From an uncultured Clostridia bacterium (GTDB lineage Bacteria; Bacillota; Clostridia; TANB77; CAG-508): 64,000 bases of DNA. Position numbers and translations under genes: made by a program. Where the stretch lies: assembly GCA_934119935.1 (NCBI GenBank), contig CAKOSX010000004.1:62001-126000 (forward strand), written 5' to 3'. A model generated the notes under the pieces. It was not told where the DNA came from, did not search any database, and saw nothing but the letters and a program-made list of their open reading frames with translations. This document shows, piece after piece, positions 6,658-15,472 of the stretch (its first letter is position 1; each line of letters begins with the position of its first letter).

Positions 6658-9619
6658 CTACCGTTACTATTGTATTTCTTCCCGTTCTGCGGGTCTTTGA
6701 ATTTATATAATCTATTGTGTCATCAAAGATGTCTTTGCCTAAATATTGAATGGTTATATGTACTGGTTGTCTATTGTTGCCATTAAAATCTGACAATACA
6801 TCTTCAAACATACCTATCATATTATTAGATTGAATGCTTATTGGTTTTATATTAGGACTTGTAGAAGAAATGCCCTGTATTGCTTCTGTGTTTATTGTAT
6901 AAGACATCGTTCCTGCTAAATTTTCAATCTCATTTTTTACCTTTCCGACATTATCTTTGATTCCTTTAGTCATTAAGTCAATCATGTCTGGCATATATGT
7001 GTGAAAATTGCTTAGTGGTCCTTCTTCTGGTTCAGAGAAGCCTAACAAGTTTTTAATTTTGCTTGCAACCGAATTTACTGCACTAGTAACCTTATGTATG
7101 TTGTTTTTAATCCCCGAGGCCATATTACTTACTAAATCTGTTCCCCACGTTATTGCATTTCTACCTAGATTAGAAAAAGTATTTTTTATGCTATCGCCCC
7201 AATTTAAAACAATATTTTTAGCACTATTTAATCCTGTTGAAATATTGTTTTTTAGAAAATTTACAATGTTATTTACGTTCTGTGATGCATTGCTCCATGC
7301 TGAGCTAATCTTGTTCTTTACATCATTTCCCCAATTTGAAATTGTCGTTTTGGTATTATTTGACCAGTTTGAAATATCGCTTTTTATTTCTGTGAATTTA
7401 CTAGTTAGATTATTTTTAAGATCAATAAATGGTTGCTTTACTTTATCCCATATTCCTAGTAATCCATTTTTTAAACCATCTATTATATATCCACCCATTT
7501 CTATCATAACAGTAGATGGTGAATGTATTCCAAATGCATTTTTAAATCCGTCTATGAAAGGCTTAAATATGTGATCATATATCCATTCGCCTATCATTAA
7601 TGTTTGATCTATTATTCCTTTTAATATTCCTTGAACAATATTTCCTCCGCAGTCTTCAATTTCTTTTTGCCAAAATTCTTTTGACCATTCAAGTGCTTCA
7701 TTAATCTTTTCTCCTATAACCATTCCAAGATTAACAAGACTGGCACATGCTGAACCCAATGCCTTAAATATTGCATCCACAACGTCATTCCAGTTAAAGC
7801 CTGTTATAAAATCTATTAAGCCTTGAACAATAGGACTCCAATCAAAGTTTTTGAAAAAAGCTGTGACTCCATTAAATGCACCTTTAACGCCTGTACTTAT
7901 TGTGTCTCCCAAAGCTCCCCAATTAGTATTTTTGAAGAATCCATTTATTGTATTAGCTACAGCACTCCCTAAATTTGACCAATTAAATGTATGAACAATC
8001 GATTGAGTAAAATAAATAGCTGTATTTATTCCTTGAGCAATAGTATTTCCAATTTGGTCCCAATCTATCTTCTCTATTGAGCCATTGAAAAATTGTGCAA
8101 TATTAGTTCCAATCTTTTTTGCTGTATTTTGTATCTTATCCCAAGGTATCTTATTTAAAGCTTCATTCAGCTTATTCCCAATTGTTGCTCCAACTTCGTA
8201 CCAATTTCCGTTTTTTATAGCGTCCATAATACTATTTGGAGTGTTATCAATTCCAGACAGGTCAAAACTTGGCGATGTACTTCCGCTATTTGAATTATTA
8301 TCAGAAATATTGTTTATTTCATTATGTACTCCTGCTAATTGCTTTGTTTCATTTTTAGCATTTTTTGCACTACTTGCCATACTCGCATACGAACTTGCAC
8401 TTGCTTTTGCAAATATATCAACTCCCGACATAGCATAAGCTACACTTTGTATTGCTTTCATTAATTGATATACTAGATTAGTTACAAATTGTATAACTGG
8501 TGCTAATGCACTTCCCATTGCGTATTTCATATATTCAATGTTAGCACTTAATTGTTTTGCTTGTGTATTTTGGCTTGATAACCAACTTTGAGCACAATTA
8601 CTTAATATTGAATATATCCCTTGCAATGAAAAAAGAGCTAAAGCATATTTGGCAATTTGCTTTACCCCTGACTTTATACTGTCTCCTATATTAAATCCAG
8701 TTTTGAACTTTTTAAAAAATGAACCTATTTGAGTTCCAGCACTGTTTATTCCTTTTGAAAATTTTTTGAAGAAACCCATAGAAGTAGAATCGTCGTTTTC
8801 TATTTTTTCTTTTTTTTGATATAAAGCATCAAGTTCCACCTCTGCTTTAGCAATATCTTCATCACTTAATGTAATTTTTCCCGATTGAAAATCTCTTATT
8901 TTGTTTTCGATTTTATCAATTTTCAAATCTATTAATCTTATTTGATTTTCTGATTCTCCTAAATCGAAAGGATCTGTATCATACCAATTTCCCGTAAATA
9001 AATTTTTGAAGCCTTCTTTAATCGTTGATATTACAGGCTTTATAAATTCCAATTTTTCTTTAAGATTATTCAACGGTCCTTGTATTTCATGTGAATTACT
9101 TGCATCTTTAAGTTCTGCCATCTTATTTTTGGCATCTTCTAATAATTTATTGTAAATTTGTATTTCAGTATTTAACTCTCTCTCTTGTTGAATTAATTTT
9201 ATATATTCAGTATTCTTCCCTAAATTTTCTTTTACACTACCATCATTATTTTTATTGTTAAGGTACATTTGATCTGCACTTTGTTTAACAGAATCTAATT
9301 TTAGTTTTCGGGCATTTATCTTTTCTTGTAGACTATCTATTTGCTTTTGGGTTTGAGTTATTTGTTCTTTTGCATCTTTATTATTGATTTTTATAGATAT
9401 ATCATCGTTTTCAATACTCTTTTTTAAGTTCTTAATTTGCTTTTTAAATAATGGCATTTGTTGTTTTACTGCTTTCTGTAACTTTGACATATCAACGTTT
9501 GAAAGTTCTTCTTGAGTTTGTTTTATTGCAGTTTGCATTGCAGGTAATATTTTTTGAAACTCTTTTAATGCTTCTTCTACTTTTGCAGTTACTATTATCT
9601 CTATTTCTTCTACAGTCAT
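6650..9619 (-). CDS. Tail tape measure protein
   Basis: 989 aa, the largest gene of the prophage, directly before the tail-tip genes. The N-terminal about 280 residues are coiled coil, hydrophobic segments lie around 330-430, and a repetitive Trp/Asn-rich region follows (WSNNTKTTISNWGNDV type units at about 745-800). This is the classic architecture that sets tail length and is ejected with the DNA. Confidence 0.92.
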   Translation of the reverse strand: MTVEEIEIIVTAKVEEALKEFQKILPAMQTAIKQTQEELSNVDMSKLQKAVKQQMPLFKKQIKNLKKSIENDDISIKINNKDAKEQITQTQKQIDSLQEKINARKLKLDSVKQSADQMYLNNKNNDGSVKENLGKNTEYIKLIQQERELNTEIQIYNKLLEDAKNKMAELKDASNSHEIQGPLNNLKEKLEFIKPVISTIKEGFKNLFTGNWYDTDPFDLGESENQIRLIDLKIDKIENKIRDFQSGKITLSDEDIAKAEVELDALYQKKEKIENDDSTSMGFFKKFSKGINSAGTQIGSFFKKFKTGFNIGDSIKSGVKQIAKYALALFSLQGIYSILSNCAQSWLSSQNTQAKQLSANIEYMKYAMGSALAPVIQFVTNLVYQLMKAIQSVAYAMSGVDIFAKASASSYASMASSAKNAKNETKQLAGVHNEINNISDNNSNSGSTSPSFDLSGIDNTPNSIMDAIKNGNWYEVGATIGNKLNEALNKIPWDKIQNTAKKIGTNIAQFFNGSIEKIDWDQIGNTIAQGINTAIYFTQSIVHTFNWSNLGSAVANTINGFFKNTNWGALGDTISTGVKGAFNGVTAFFKNFDWSPIVQGLIDFITGFNWNDVVDAIFKALGSACASLVNLGMVIGEKINEALEWSKEFWQKEIEDCGGNIVQGILKGIIDQTLMIGEWIYDHIFKPFIDGFKNAFGIHSPSTVMIEMGGYIIDGLKNGLLGIWDKVKQPFIDLKNNLTSKFTEIKSDISNWSNNTKTTISNWGNDVKNKISSAWSNASQNVNNIVNFLKNNISTGLNSAKNIVLNWGDSIKNTFSNLGRNAITWGTDLVSNMASGIKNNIHKVTSAVNSVASKIKNLLGFSEPEEGPLSNFHTYMPDMIDLMTKGIKDNVGKVKNEIENLAGTMSYTINTEAIQGISSTSPNIKPISIQSNNMIGMFEDVLSDFNGNNRQPVHITIQYLGKDIFDDTIDYINSKTRRTGRNTIVTVGD

Positions 9620-9657
9620 TTAAATTCCTCCCTTCTTTCAATTTTTTGCATAATAAA

Positions 9658-9682
9658 AGACACTTACATAATGTAAGTGTCT
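9658..9682 (-). terminator. Terminator of the accessory gene 9703-10299
   Basis: A perfect 12-bp stem (AGACACTTACAT / ATGTAAGTGTCT) with a 1-nt centre; on the minus strand it is followed by TTTTATTATG. Together with the promoter at 10323-10378 it makes the gene between them a self-contained unit inside the tail module. Confidence 0.75.
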
Positions 9683-9702
9683 ATATTTTATTTTTTAACT
9701 TA

Positions 9703-10299
9703 TTAATACATCGATGCTTCAACAATTTTAAATGTAGCTTCTTGCATTGCATCAATTTTATCTGAAGAAACGTATGTGAATATATCAAAATTCTGGCTTT
9801 GTCCTGAGCCTAAATCATTTGCATAAACATAATCTTCTTTGATTCTCGAACCATCACTATCAACAGCCTCTATATGAAAACTGAATGACTTTTTATCGTT
9901 AGTCTTATTTGTTACTTTGATAGTAAGTTTGGTCTCTGTAAGACCATATTCTCCTTTATTTACTTCAAAGTTTCCCAACTGTACATCTACGTCATTAGCT
10001 AAAACTTCTTCAGTACTATTTCCTGTTGCCTTATCAAAATTACTACTAACTTCATTTAGTCCATCCCCTAAAGCCTTCTGTGCACTTAATGTAATAACCA
10101 TTGCCAAAATACATAAAATGATTCCCGCTACAGCTTGACCTTTGCTAGCTTTCTTGATTAGTGATATTATTGCAAATATTGCTCCAATCAAGCCTAAGAT
10201 AAAAGATACATTGTTTACAATTGGGATAAATGATGTACAAACTCCTATTATTCCTAATACTAAACTAGCTGTTCCAAATCCACTTTTCTTTTTCTCCAT
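9703..10299 (-). CDS. Membrane-anchored accessory (moron) protein, DUF4352-like
   Basis: 198 aa. Three hydrophobic segments in the first 80 residues (DUF4190-like), then an extracellular beta domain (about 110-198) resembling DUF4352/telokin-like domains. It sits between the tail chaperone and the tape measure but has its own promoter (triple TGTCGAA boxes) and terminator, the definition of a phage moron. Such genes often act in the lysogen, for example in superinfection exclusion; that is inference. There is no lipobox. Confidence 0.75.
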   Translation of the reverse strand: MEKKKSGFGTASLVLGIIGVCTSFIPIVNNVSFILGLIGAIFAIISLIKKASKGQAVAGIILCILAMVITLSAQKALGDGLNEVSSNFDKATGNSTEEVLANDVDVQLGNFEVNKGEYGLTETKLTIKVTNKTNDKKSFSFHIEAVDSDGSRIKEDYVYANDLGSGQSQNFDIFTYVSSDKIDAMQEATFKIVEASMY

Positions 10300-10322
10300 T
10301 TAAAGCTCCTCCTTTTATTATA

Positions 10323-10378
10323 ATTATAAAAGAAGTTTAACACATTACATCTGTCGAAGTCTGTCATTTTTTGTCGAA
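10323..10378 (-). promoter_or_regulatory. Promoter with three TGTCGAA-type boxes
   Basis: TGTCGAA (10352-10358), TGTCATT (10362-10368) and TGTCGAA (10372-10378) are spaced exactly 10 bp apart. On the minus strand the last box is followed after 23 bp by TATAAT (10323-10328). The unusually long spacing between box and -10 resembles activator-dependent promoters such as Spo0A-activated spoIIG of Bacillus subtilis. Confidence 0.65.
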
Positions 10379-10406
10379 CAATATAAATTTATTTTTTTTG
10401 CTAACT

Positions 10407-11185
10407 TTACCCTTTGAAAAGCCTTTTTTGTTCTTCTAAGGTTTGCTCTTCTTCTTGAGTATCAAAAAGTTCTTTATAACTATCTCTAATCAATATTATT
10501 TTAGCATTAGGATTCATACAGTTACCTACTATTAATTTGTTGGTTACTGCTTCTTGTAAATCTATCTTCTCTATAAGATTGTCATTTTTTCTTACCAAAT
10601 TAGCTTGACAATATGTCTTTATTTCAGAATACCTACAGTTCCAAAATTCGTTTGGTTTCATTCCTAAATAATATGCTAATATTGCTAAAGACTCAATTAA
10701 TTCTACTACATTGCTTGATTCTTTTATTCTTGTATTTATATCTCTTAAGCTTTTGATATAACTTGTTCTGCCATTTTGCTTACTGCAACTTCTGCTGATT
10801 TTTGAATTAATTCGTTCATATTCAGAGTTGACAATGGATTTGATGTCATTTCTTTTAGTTCTTTCTTTGACATCTTTTTCCTGAAAAAACCCTCATCATT
10901 CAAAGCCTCCGCAATCTTCTCATATAAACCACTAATTGTCATGTTTTCTGCTCTACACTCATCTATAAAGTCGTATACATCACTAGATTTTGTAAAGAAA
11001 CTCTCTCCATTTTCATTTTCTGCCAATTTAAATAGTATTTTAGATAACGCTTCTGGATCTAAAATAGAATACGCCTTTGTAAAAGCTTCTTCAAAGTTTT
11101 TGTTATTGAGTAGATTAGCTATTTCTACTATTTTTCTTGTTTTTAGTACTAAATTAATCGTTTTGTTTTTTGTCTCTATTATCAT
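10407..11185 (-). CDS. Tail assembly chaperone GT (made by -1 frameshift)
   Basis: The frame downstream of gene G (10745-11185) is open without a start from about 10754 and reads SLRDINTRIKESSNVVELI then AYYLGMKPNEFWNCRYSE, typical of the GT extension of siphophage tail chaperones. The end of G contains A-AAA-GCT-TAA (A-run 10751-10754, stop 10745-10747): a -1 slip on the AAA codon directly before the stop enters this frame. The fusion protein would be about 262 aa. Alternative: separate start at ATG 10659-10661 giving 84 aa. Confidence 0.75.
10745..11185 (-). CDS. Tail assembly chaperone G
   Basis: 146 aa, mostly helical, between the major tail protein and tape measure as in lambda G. It binds the tape measure during tail assembly. 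Ends MAEQVISKA at the frameshift site that also yields the GT form. Confidence 0.8.
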   Translation of the reverse strand: MIIETKNKTINLVLKTRKIVEIANLLNNKNFEEAFTKAYSILDPEALSKILFKLAENENGESFFTKSSDVYDFIDECRAENMTISGLYEKIAEALNDEGFFRKKMSKKELKEMTSNPLSTLNMNELIQKSAEVAVSKMAEQVISKA

Positions 11186-11231
11186 TTATTTTCTCTCCTT
11201 TGCAAAAGAGAGAGAGCTCTTGGACCCTCTC

Positions 11232-11720
11232 TTAAAATTTTGTTGAATCTCCTTCGACTGGATATCCGTCTGTTTCTACTACTTTTGACTCTTTATATAC
11301 TCTCATTGTATCTTTTATAAAGTCTCCATCGTTCATTTCTTGACCTGCTATATCAACAGTACATTTTACTGACTGAACTAATGGCTTATTTGCAACTGAT
11401 GCTGTTGTTTCTGGATATTCTAAAAATAAGAATATTGTTGTATCTGCATCAGCAATAGCTTGAATAGCTTTATGCGTTTTTTGTATAAACATCATTTCTA
11501 TGTCAACAGTTTCTGCTTTTCTTTTTCCTTTTGCCATTCTTTCTTCTTCTAAATCTAAAGCACTATATGTTTGTCCTTCTTTTAATGTTTTTAGTTGTCC
11601 CACTTTTTGAACGTAACCTATATCAGTTCTATCTCCTGTTAATGTTGTTGCATAAGACACTTTCGCTTTCATTGCTACTTGTGGTGTTGTTGTTTTTTCT
11701 GTTTCTTGTCCATCTCCCAT
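11232..11720 (-). CDS. Major tail protein
   Basis: 162 aa. The beta-rich body with a Lys/Glu loop (EEERMAKGKRKAETVDIE) and the position directly before the chaperone pair identify the tail tube protein. It starts from ATG 11720 with GGAGG upstream. The 5'-leader of the next gene is short, in keeping with one long late transcript. Confidence 0.8.
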   Translation of the reverse strand: MGDGQETEKTTTPQVAMKAKVSYATTLTGDRTDIGYVQKVGQLKTLKEGQTYSALDLEEERMAKGKRKAETVDIEMMFIQKTHKAIQAIADADTTIFLFLEYPETTASVANKPLVQSVKCTVDIAGQEMNDGDFIKDTMRVYKESKVVETDGYPVEGDSTKF

Positions 11721-11733
11721 TTTAAATTCCTCC

Positions 11734-12117
11734 TTATTTTAAATTAAAAGAGGCCGTTATTGAATTATAACGAACCTCAAATGTTATCGTTATACCGTAT
11801 TTTTGCAGTATAGAGTCATATACTGCTTGACTGGTATTTGTCCTTATAAAATTATATTCTTGAAGTTTTGTATCAACTTCATCTGTCATTTGCATAGCTT
11901 GGCGTTGCTTTTCATTCCAACAAGTTATTGATATTTGAAATGTAGAACGAATTGGAAATGCGTTTTCTGTTTTATTTACAGATTTCAAAGTTGTATGTAA
12001 TTCAAGACAAGGAAATTTACTTGTAGTTGTTGGATTTGTCAATATTTGTTTATATTTTAATGATTCTAGCTTTTCATATACTAAATCACTAAACTCTTTT
12101 ATACTTAAATCTTTCAT
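11734..12117 (-). CDS. Tail terminator/completion protein
   Basis: 127 aa, overlapping the upstream gene by 4 bp (ATGA). Size, fold class (alpha-beta with ISITCWNEKQRQAMQMTDEV) and place directly before the major tail protein fit tail terminator proteins of SPP1-type phages. Confidence 0.65.
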   Translation of the reverse strand: MKDLSIKEFSDLVYEKLESLKYKQILTNPTTTSKFPCLELHTTLKSVNKTENAFPIRSTFQISITCWNEKQRQAMQMTDEVDTKLQEYNFIRTNTSQAVYDSILQKYGITITFEVRYNSITASFNLK

Positions 12118-12647
12118 TTACATACCTCCTTCAGCATTGCTTCTATTTTCTTTTTTACAATATCTGCATTCTCTTCTCTACTTTGGAAACTAGCATCACC
12201 CATGAAGTGATTTGCTTTCATTCCATGCGCAATATAGAAATCTACTCCTTGAATGTTTACTATTGGATAGCCCAGTGCCTTTTCTACTTTAGAAACTGGA
12301 ATAAACCATTCTGTGTAGCCACTTTCTATAAAGTGTTTTGATTTTCCCACGTGCTCCATTTCAGCATTTGCACCTGTTCCAAAATATTCAAAAAACAAAT
12401 ATGAAACTCCATTAGACATAAATTTTGAAGGGTCCGCATAAACACGCCCCTTCACTTCTTTAGTTGACATATCAACCATTTCGACTAATATACCACCTTC
12501 ATTATGACCCTTTTCTAATCTTATTGCATAACCTCGAATGTTTTTTAGTACATCTTCAGTTATCTCCTTGGCTATTTGTGGCAATCTCTGAGTTATAGCA
12601 TTTATGTTTTTGAAATTATGTTTAACTTTAATTTCGCAACTTATCAT
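12114..12647 (-). CDS. HK97 gp10-like head-tail protein
   Basis: 177 aa. The N-terminal helix (NINAITQRLPQIAKEITEDV) and a region with EYGT-like EYFGTGANAEM fit the HK97-gp10 family, minor proteins at the head-tail joint. It overlaps both neighbours by 4 bp. Confidence 0.7.
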   Translation of the reverse strand: MISCEIKVKHNFKNINAITQRLPQIAKEITEDVLKNIRGYAIRLEKGHNEGGILVEMVDMSTKEVKGRVYADPSKFMSNGVSYLFFEYFGTGANAEMEHVGKSKHFIESGYTEWFIPVSKVEKALGYPIVNIQGVDFYIAHGMKANHFMGDASFQSREENADIVKKKIEAMLKEVCK

Positions 12648-12973
12648 TTTTGCATTTTCTCCATTCTATATACATAGGTATTTCCTATTTTATTTTTATC
12701 CAATACTCTATACTCAGGAATAAACTTCTCTAATTTTGAGACATCTTCAAATGATACTCCGTCACCTTTTTGTATTTCATAATCTCTCGTACTTCTACCT
12801 TTATAAATACTATAATCTACTTCTCCTGTGGATTTTTTATCTAGTTCATTTACATCTTGTTGCATATTTAGCCAAGCTATGCTTTTATATTTCCATTTCT
12901 TATCTGGTTCTCCGTGATCTTCTATTTCTTCATATCCTGATATATATACTTTTGTTAAATCTCGTAATAGCAT
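12644..12973 (-). CDS. Head-tail adaptor
   Basis: 109 aa, small beta-barrel-like protein containing WLNMQQDVNELDKKSTGEVD. Its place after the gp6-like connector fits the stopper/adaptor group (SPP1 gp16-like). Adjacent overlaps (1 bp and 4 bp) show tight coupling. Confidence 0.65.
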   Translation of the reverse strand: MLLRDLTKVYISGYEEIEDHGEPDKKWKYKSIAWLNMQQDVNELDKKSTGEVDYSIYKGRSTRDYEIQKGDGVSFEDVSKLEKFIPEYRVLDKNKIGNTYVYRMEKMQK

Positions 12974-13281
12974 TACTTAATCCTCCTTAATCCAGATTTT
13001 ATAATGTCATTTCTTAGTTTTTCTATAATATCTTCATATGAACTTGATATAGAACCTTCTCCACGACTCGTTAAGCCTTCTGCTCCTCTTGAAAGATATA
13101 TTGCTTTTACTGCTTTCTTAATATATGGAAATAACTTCTCATCATTTTTTTGTCTATTAGAAATATCAGAGGCAATAGAACTTACTTCCTCTAATATTTC
13201 ATTTAAAACCTCATTATCTTCTTTTGAATAATTTGGTCCTAAATCTTTTATTATTTTATCTATGTTACTAGTTTCTGCCAT
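12973..13281 (-). CDS. Head-tail connector, gp6-like
   Basis: 102 aa, helical, with IKKAVKAIYLSRGAEG typical of DNA-packaging connector proteins that follow the major capsid gene. It starts MAETSNIDKI behind GGAGGC. Confidence 0.65.
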   Translation of the reverse strand: MAETSNIDKIIKDLGPNYSKEDNEVLNEILEEVSSIASDISNRQKNDEKLFPYIKKAVKAIYLSRGAEGLTSRGEGSISSSYEDIIEKLRNDIIKSGLRRIK

Positions 13282-13299
13282 TTCTATTGCCTCCTATTT

Positions 13300-14415
13300 T
13301 TAGGCCATTGAAGCAATTGTTGCTATTCCTGCTTTTTTAGCCTTATTTGCTGAATCAACTTCAACAATTACTATTTTTTGCCCTGTTGTTGCTGTGATTT
13401 CATCTGTTCCGTTCCAAGCTGTGTATCCTGTTGTACAAACAGCATCATATTCTGGCATTGTTGGATTTGCTGCTGTTTTATATTTATAACTGTTTCCAGA
13501 AGCTAATGTAGGTGTAACAGTTACCTTTGTTTTTCCTGTTGAAGTTCCTGCTACTGATGTTACAGTTAATTCTGCAAGTTTAGCATCTGTTACATAAAAT
13601 ATTGTATCTTCCATTAAAGCTTTTGTTCCTTTGTATAAGAAATCTTCTAATGCTACAGCATCATCAAATGGTACTTTTTCTGCCCCATATTCTGATACAT
13701 AGAATGGTTGAGCAATAGCTCCATCCATCATTACAACAGCTTTTACACCGTCAGGTAATCTTGTTGATTCGTAAACCCTAACAGAATCATACATACCAAT
13801 TGCTTGCTCTTTTGGATCTGTTCCATTTGGTAAATCATCAAGAATTTTCTTCATTCCTTTTCTATATTCGCTATCTACTACAATAACTAATAAATCTGAC
13901 TCTATACCATCAATAAAATCATTCTTTAAAGTTCTTGCTTTTTGTAATAAAGTATCAATTGTATCTTGAATATTATCTTTTGCAGGTATTTCTGTTCCTT
14001 TTAATACTTTAGCAAAAAACTCTCTATCTAGATATCTTATAATAGCTGATTGATGATTTACTTTTCTTTTTTCTGCCATACCATCAATTCCATAAAGTTT
14101 GACATCTTTTCCTTGTAACTCTTCAACAATTTCTTTGTCTGTATCAATAACAACCTTTACTGGTTTAGCTTTTACTTTATCGCCTTTTCCAGCAGCTCTT
14201 GCAGTTCCTTTATCTTTTAATTCTGCATTTGCAAATCTTTTATATTCAATCACTCCACCTTCTGGATTTCCAGAACCATTTTTTGCCTTGATTTGTTCTG
14301 ATATTGCTCTTGATGCAACGTTCTCTAGTACTCCACTTAATACTTGTTTTAAATTATCTTTTGTTTTGTCATCTTGTAGCATTATATTTAATGCTTCTTG
14401 TGTAATTTCTGCCAT
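13300..14415 (-). CDS. Major capsid protein
   Basis: 371 aa, HK97-fold type by size and context (after the scaffold, before the connector). The C-terminal about 80 residues (from roughly 290, LTVTSVAGTSTGKTKVTVTP) form an extra beta domain, perhaps a surface Ig-like decoration. No N-terminal protease-processed delta domain is obvious, consistent with a separate scaffold gene. Confidence 0.85.
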   Translation of the reverse strand: MAEITQEALNIMLQDDKTKDNLKQVLSGVLENVASRAISEQIKAKNGSGNPEGGVIEYKRFANAELKDKGTARAAGKGDKVKAKPVKVVIDTDKEIVEELQGKDVKLYGIDGMAEKRKVNHQSAIIRYLDREFFAKVLKGTEIPAKDNIQDTIDTLLQKARTLKNDFIDGIESDLLVIVVDSEYRKGMKKILDDLPNGTDPKEQAIGMYDSVRVYESTRLPDGVKAVVMMDGAIAQPFYVSEYGAEKVPFDDAVALEDFLYKGTKALMEDTIFYVTDAKLAELTVTSVAGTSTGKTKVTVTPTLASGNSYKYKTAANPTMPEYDAVCTTGYTAWNGTDEITATTGQKIVIVEVDSANKAKKAGIATIASMA

Positions 14416-14434
14416 TTTTAATTCCTCCTATTTT

Positions 14435-15001
14435 TTAATAACTTGCTCTAGCTATTGATTTATTTTGTTTATCAATACCTAACTTTTGAGTTGGAGTATC
14501 TTCTTTTAGTCTTTCATTTACAGCTTTTTCTACAGCTTTATTAAATGCATTTGAAACTTCTTCTATTTTTGAATTGATTTCTTCTGCTTTTACTGTTTCA
14601 AAGTTAAAGAAAGTTAGTAAAGATATATCCAATCCTTTATCACTTGCTATCTTTGTTGCTTGTTCTTTTAATTTATAAGCATTTAATTCTGCAAGTGCTT
14701 TTTCTTTGTCTGTTCTTTCTTTTTGTGCTTGATATTCAAGCTTTTGCTCCTTGTTCATTTTAGCTAACTTTTCAGCTTCACTTTTTTCACTATTCATTAG
14801 TTCTTCCCAATTGGTTTTCGCTGTATTTATAGCCTTTTGAACTCTTTTATCAAACTCTGCTTGATTCTTTCCGTCTTTTAAGAAATCATCAAATGTTACA
14901 GGATTGTTTTTTGCTCCTGTATCATTTTGGTTATTTGCTCCCGCTGGTTCAGTAACTGCCCCAGTATTAGCATTATTTGGATTATTGTCTTGTCCTTCCA
15001 T
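14435..15001 (-). CDS. Capsid scaffold protein (DUF4355/GP20-like)
   Basis: 188 aa, highly charged and helical, with a flexible Asn/Pro-rich N-terminus (NPNNANTGAVTEPAGANNQN) followed by DFLKDGKNQAEFDKRVQKA, a motif common in phage scaffold proteins. It directly precedes the major capsid gene. Confidence 0.85.
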   Translation of the reverse strand: MEGQDNNPNNANTGAVTEPAGANNQNDTGAKNNPVTFDDFLKDGKNQAEFDKRVQKAINTAKTNWEELMNSEKSEAEKLAKMNKEQKLEYQAQKERTDKEKALAELNAYKLKEQATKIASDKGLDISLLTFFNFETVKAEEINSKIEEVSNAFNKAVEKAVNERLKEDTPTQKLGIDKQNKSIARASY

Positions 15002-15153
15002 TTTTTACTCCTTTTGCCCCAGCCATTGCCCATAAAGCCCCCAGCCATTGCACTTGTATTCTGTTGTTCTTTAATGCCTGCAATCAGTAAAAAGGCATAA
15101 AAAATAGACGTACGTCTACGTCTAAAAATTTATAATTATAAAATGTTAATAAC
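15002..15153. other. Gap with short palindromes
   Basis: No gene seen. It holds a hairpin (ATGCCT / AGGCAT, about 15074-15098) and a perfect palindrome TAGACGTACGTCTA (15105-15118). Two copies of CCCAGCCATTGC lie at about 15017-15055. Confidence 0.5.
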
Positions 15154-15261
15154 TTATTTATTTTTTTCTTTAATATTAAGATGTATTGCATATCCTATTA
15201 TTCCTGCTAATTCTGTTAATATTGTGGCTATTACTCCACATAAAAATGGATTTATATACAT
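15154..15261 (-). CDS. Small membrane protein
   Basis: 35 aa, starting MYINPFLCGVIATILTELAG: one hydrophobic helix and a basic/charged tail (NIKEKNK). GAAGG lies 9 nt before the ATG at 15259. No known family. Confidence 0.5.
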   Translation of the reverse strand: MYINPFLCGVIATILTELAGIIGYAIHLNIKEKNK

Positions 15262-15287
15262 ATTTTTCACCTTCTTTCCACAATAAA

Positions 15288-15311
15288 AGCACCTACTTGT
15301 TAGTAAGTGCT
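15288..15311 (-). terminator. Terminator-like hairpin in the late operon
   Basis: Stem AGCAC(C)TACTT / AGTA(A)GTGCT with a short loop; on the minus strand followed by TTTTATTG. It lies between the 51-aa gene and the small membrane gene and may reduce readthrough from packaging genes into head genes. Confidence 0.55.
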
Positions 15312-15315
15312 ACAT

Positions 15316-15471
15316 TTAACTTTTAAAGTCTACATCTTTGCATATTTCTTCTATTTTCTGCATAAATGGTGTGTGTTTATCTATTTTTTGTTTATCATTC
15401 CAAAATTTTGCCTCTAAACTACTTCTTTTTTCTTGTTTAGTTAATTCTATTTTTCTATCTGGCTTTCCCAT
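15316..15471 (-). CDS. Small phage protein, unknown
   Basis: 51 aa: MGKPDRKIELTKQEKRSS with a KFWNDKQKIDKH segment. It starts one base after the stop of the minor head gene and has GGAGG upstream. Charged and probably helical. Function unknown. Confidence 0.55.
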   Translation of the reverse strand: MGKPDRKIELTKQEKRSSLEAKFWNDKQKIDKHTPFMQKIEEICKDVDFKS

Positions 15472-15472
15472 A

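Noticed and set aside
7008..7574. Long open frame on the plus strand opposite the tape measure gene
   Set aside because: Hydrophobic antisense translation of an AT-rich gene; no ribosome site or family features. The same holds for antisense frames over capsid, prkC and EssC genes.
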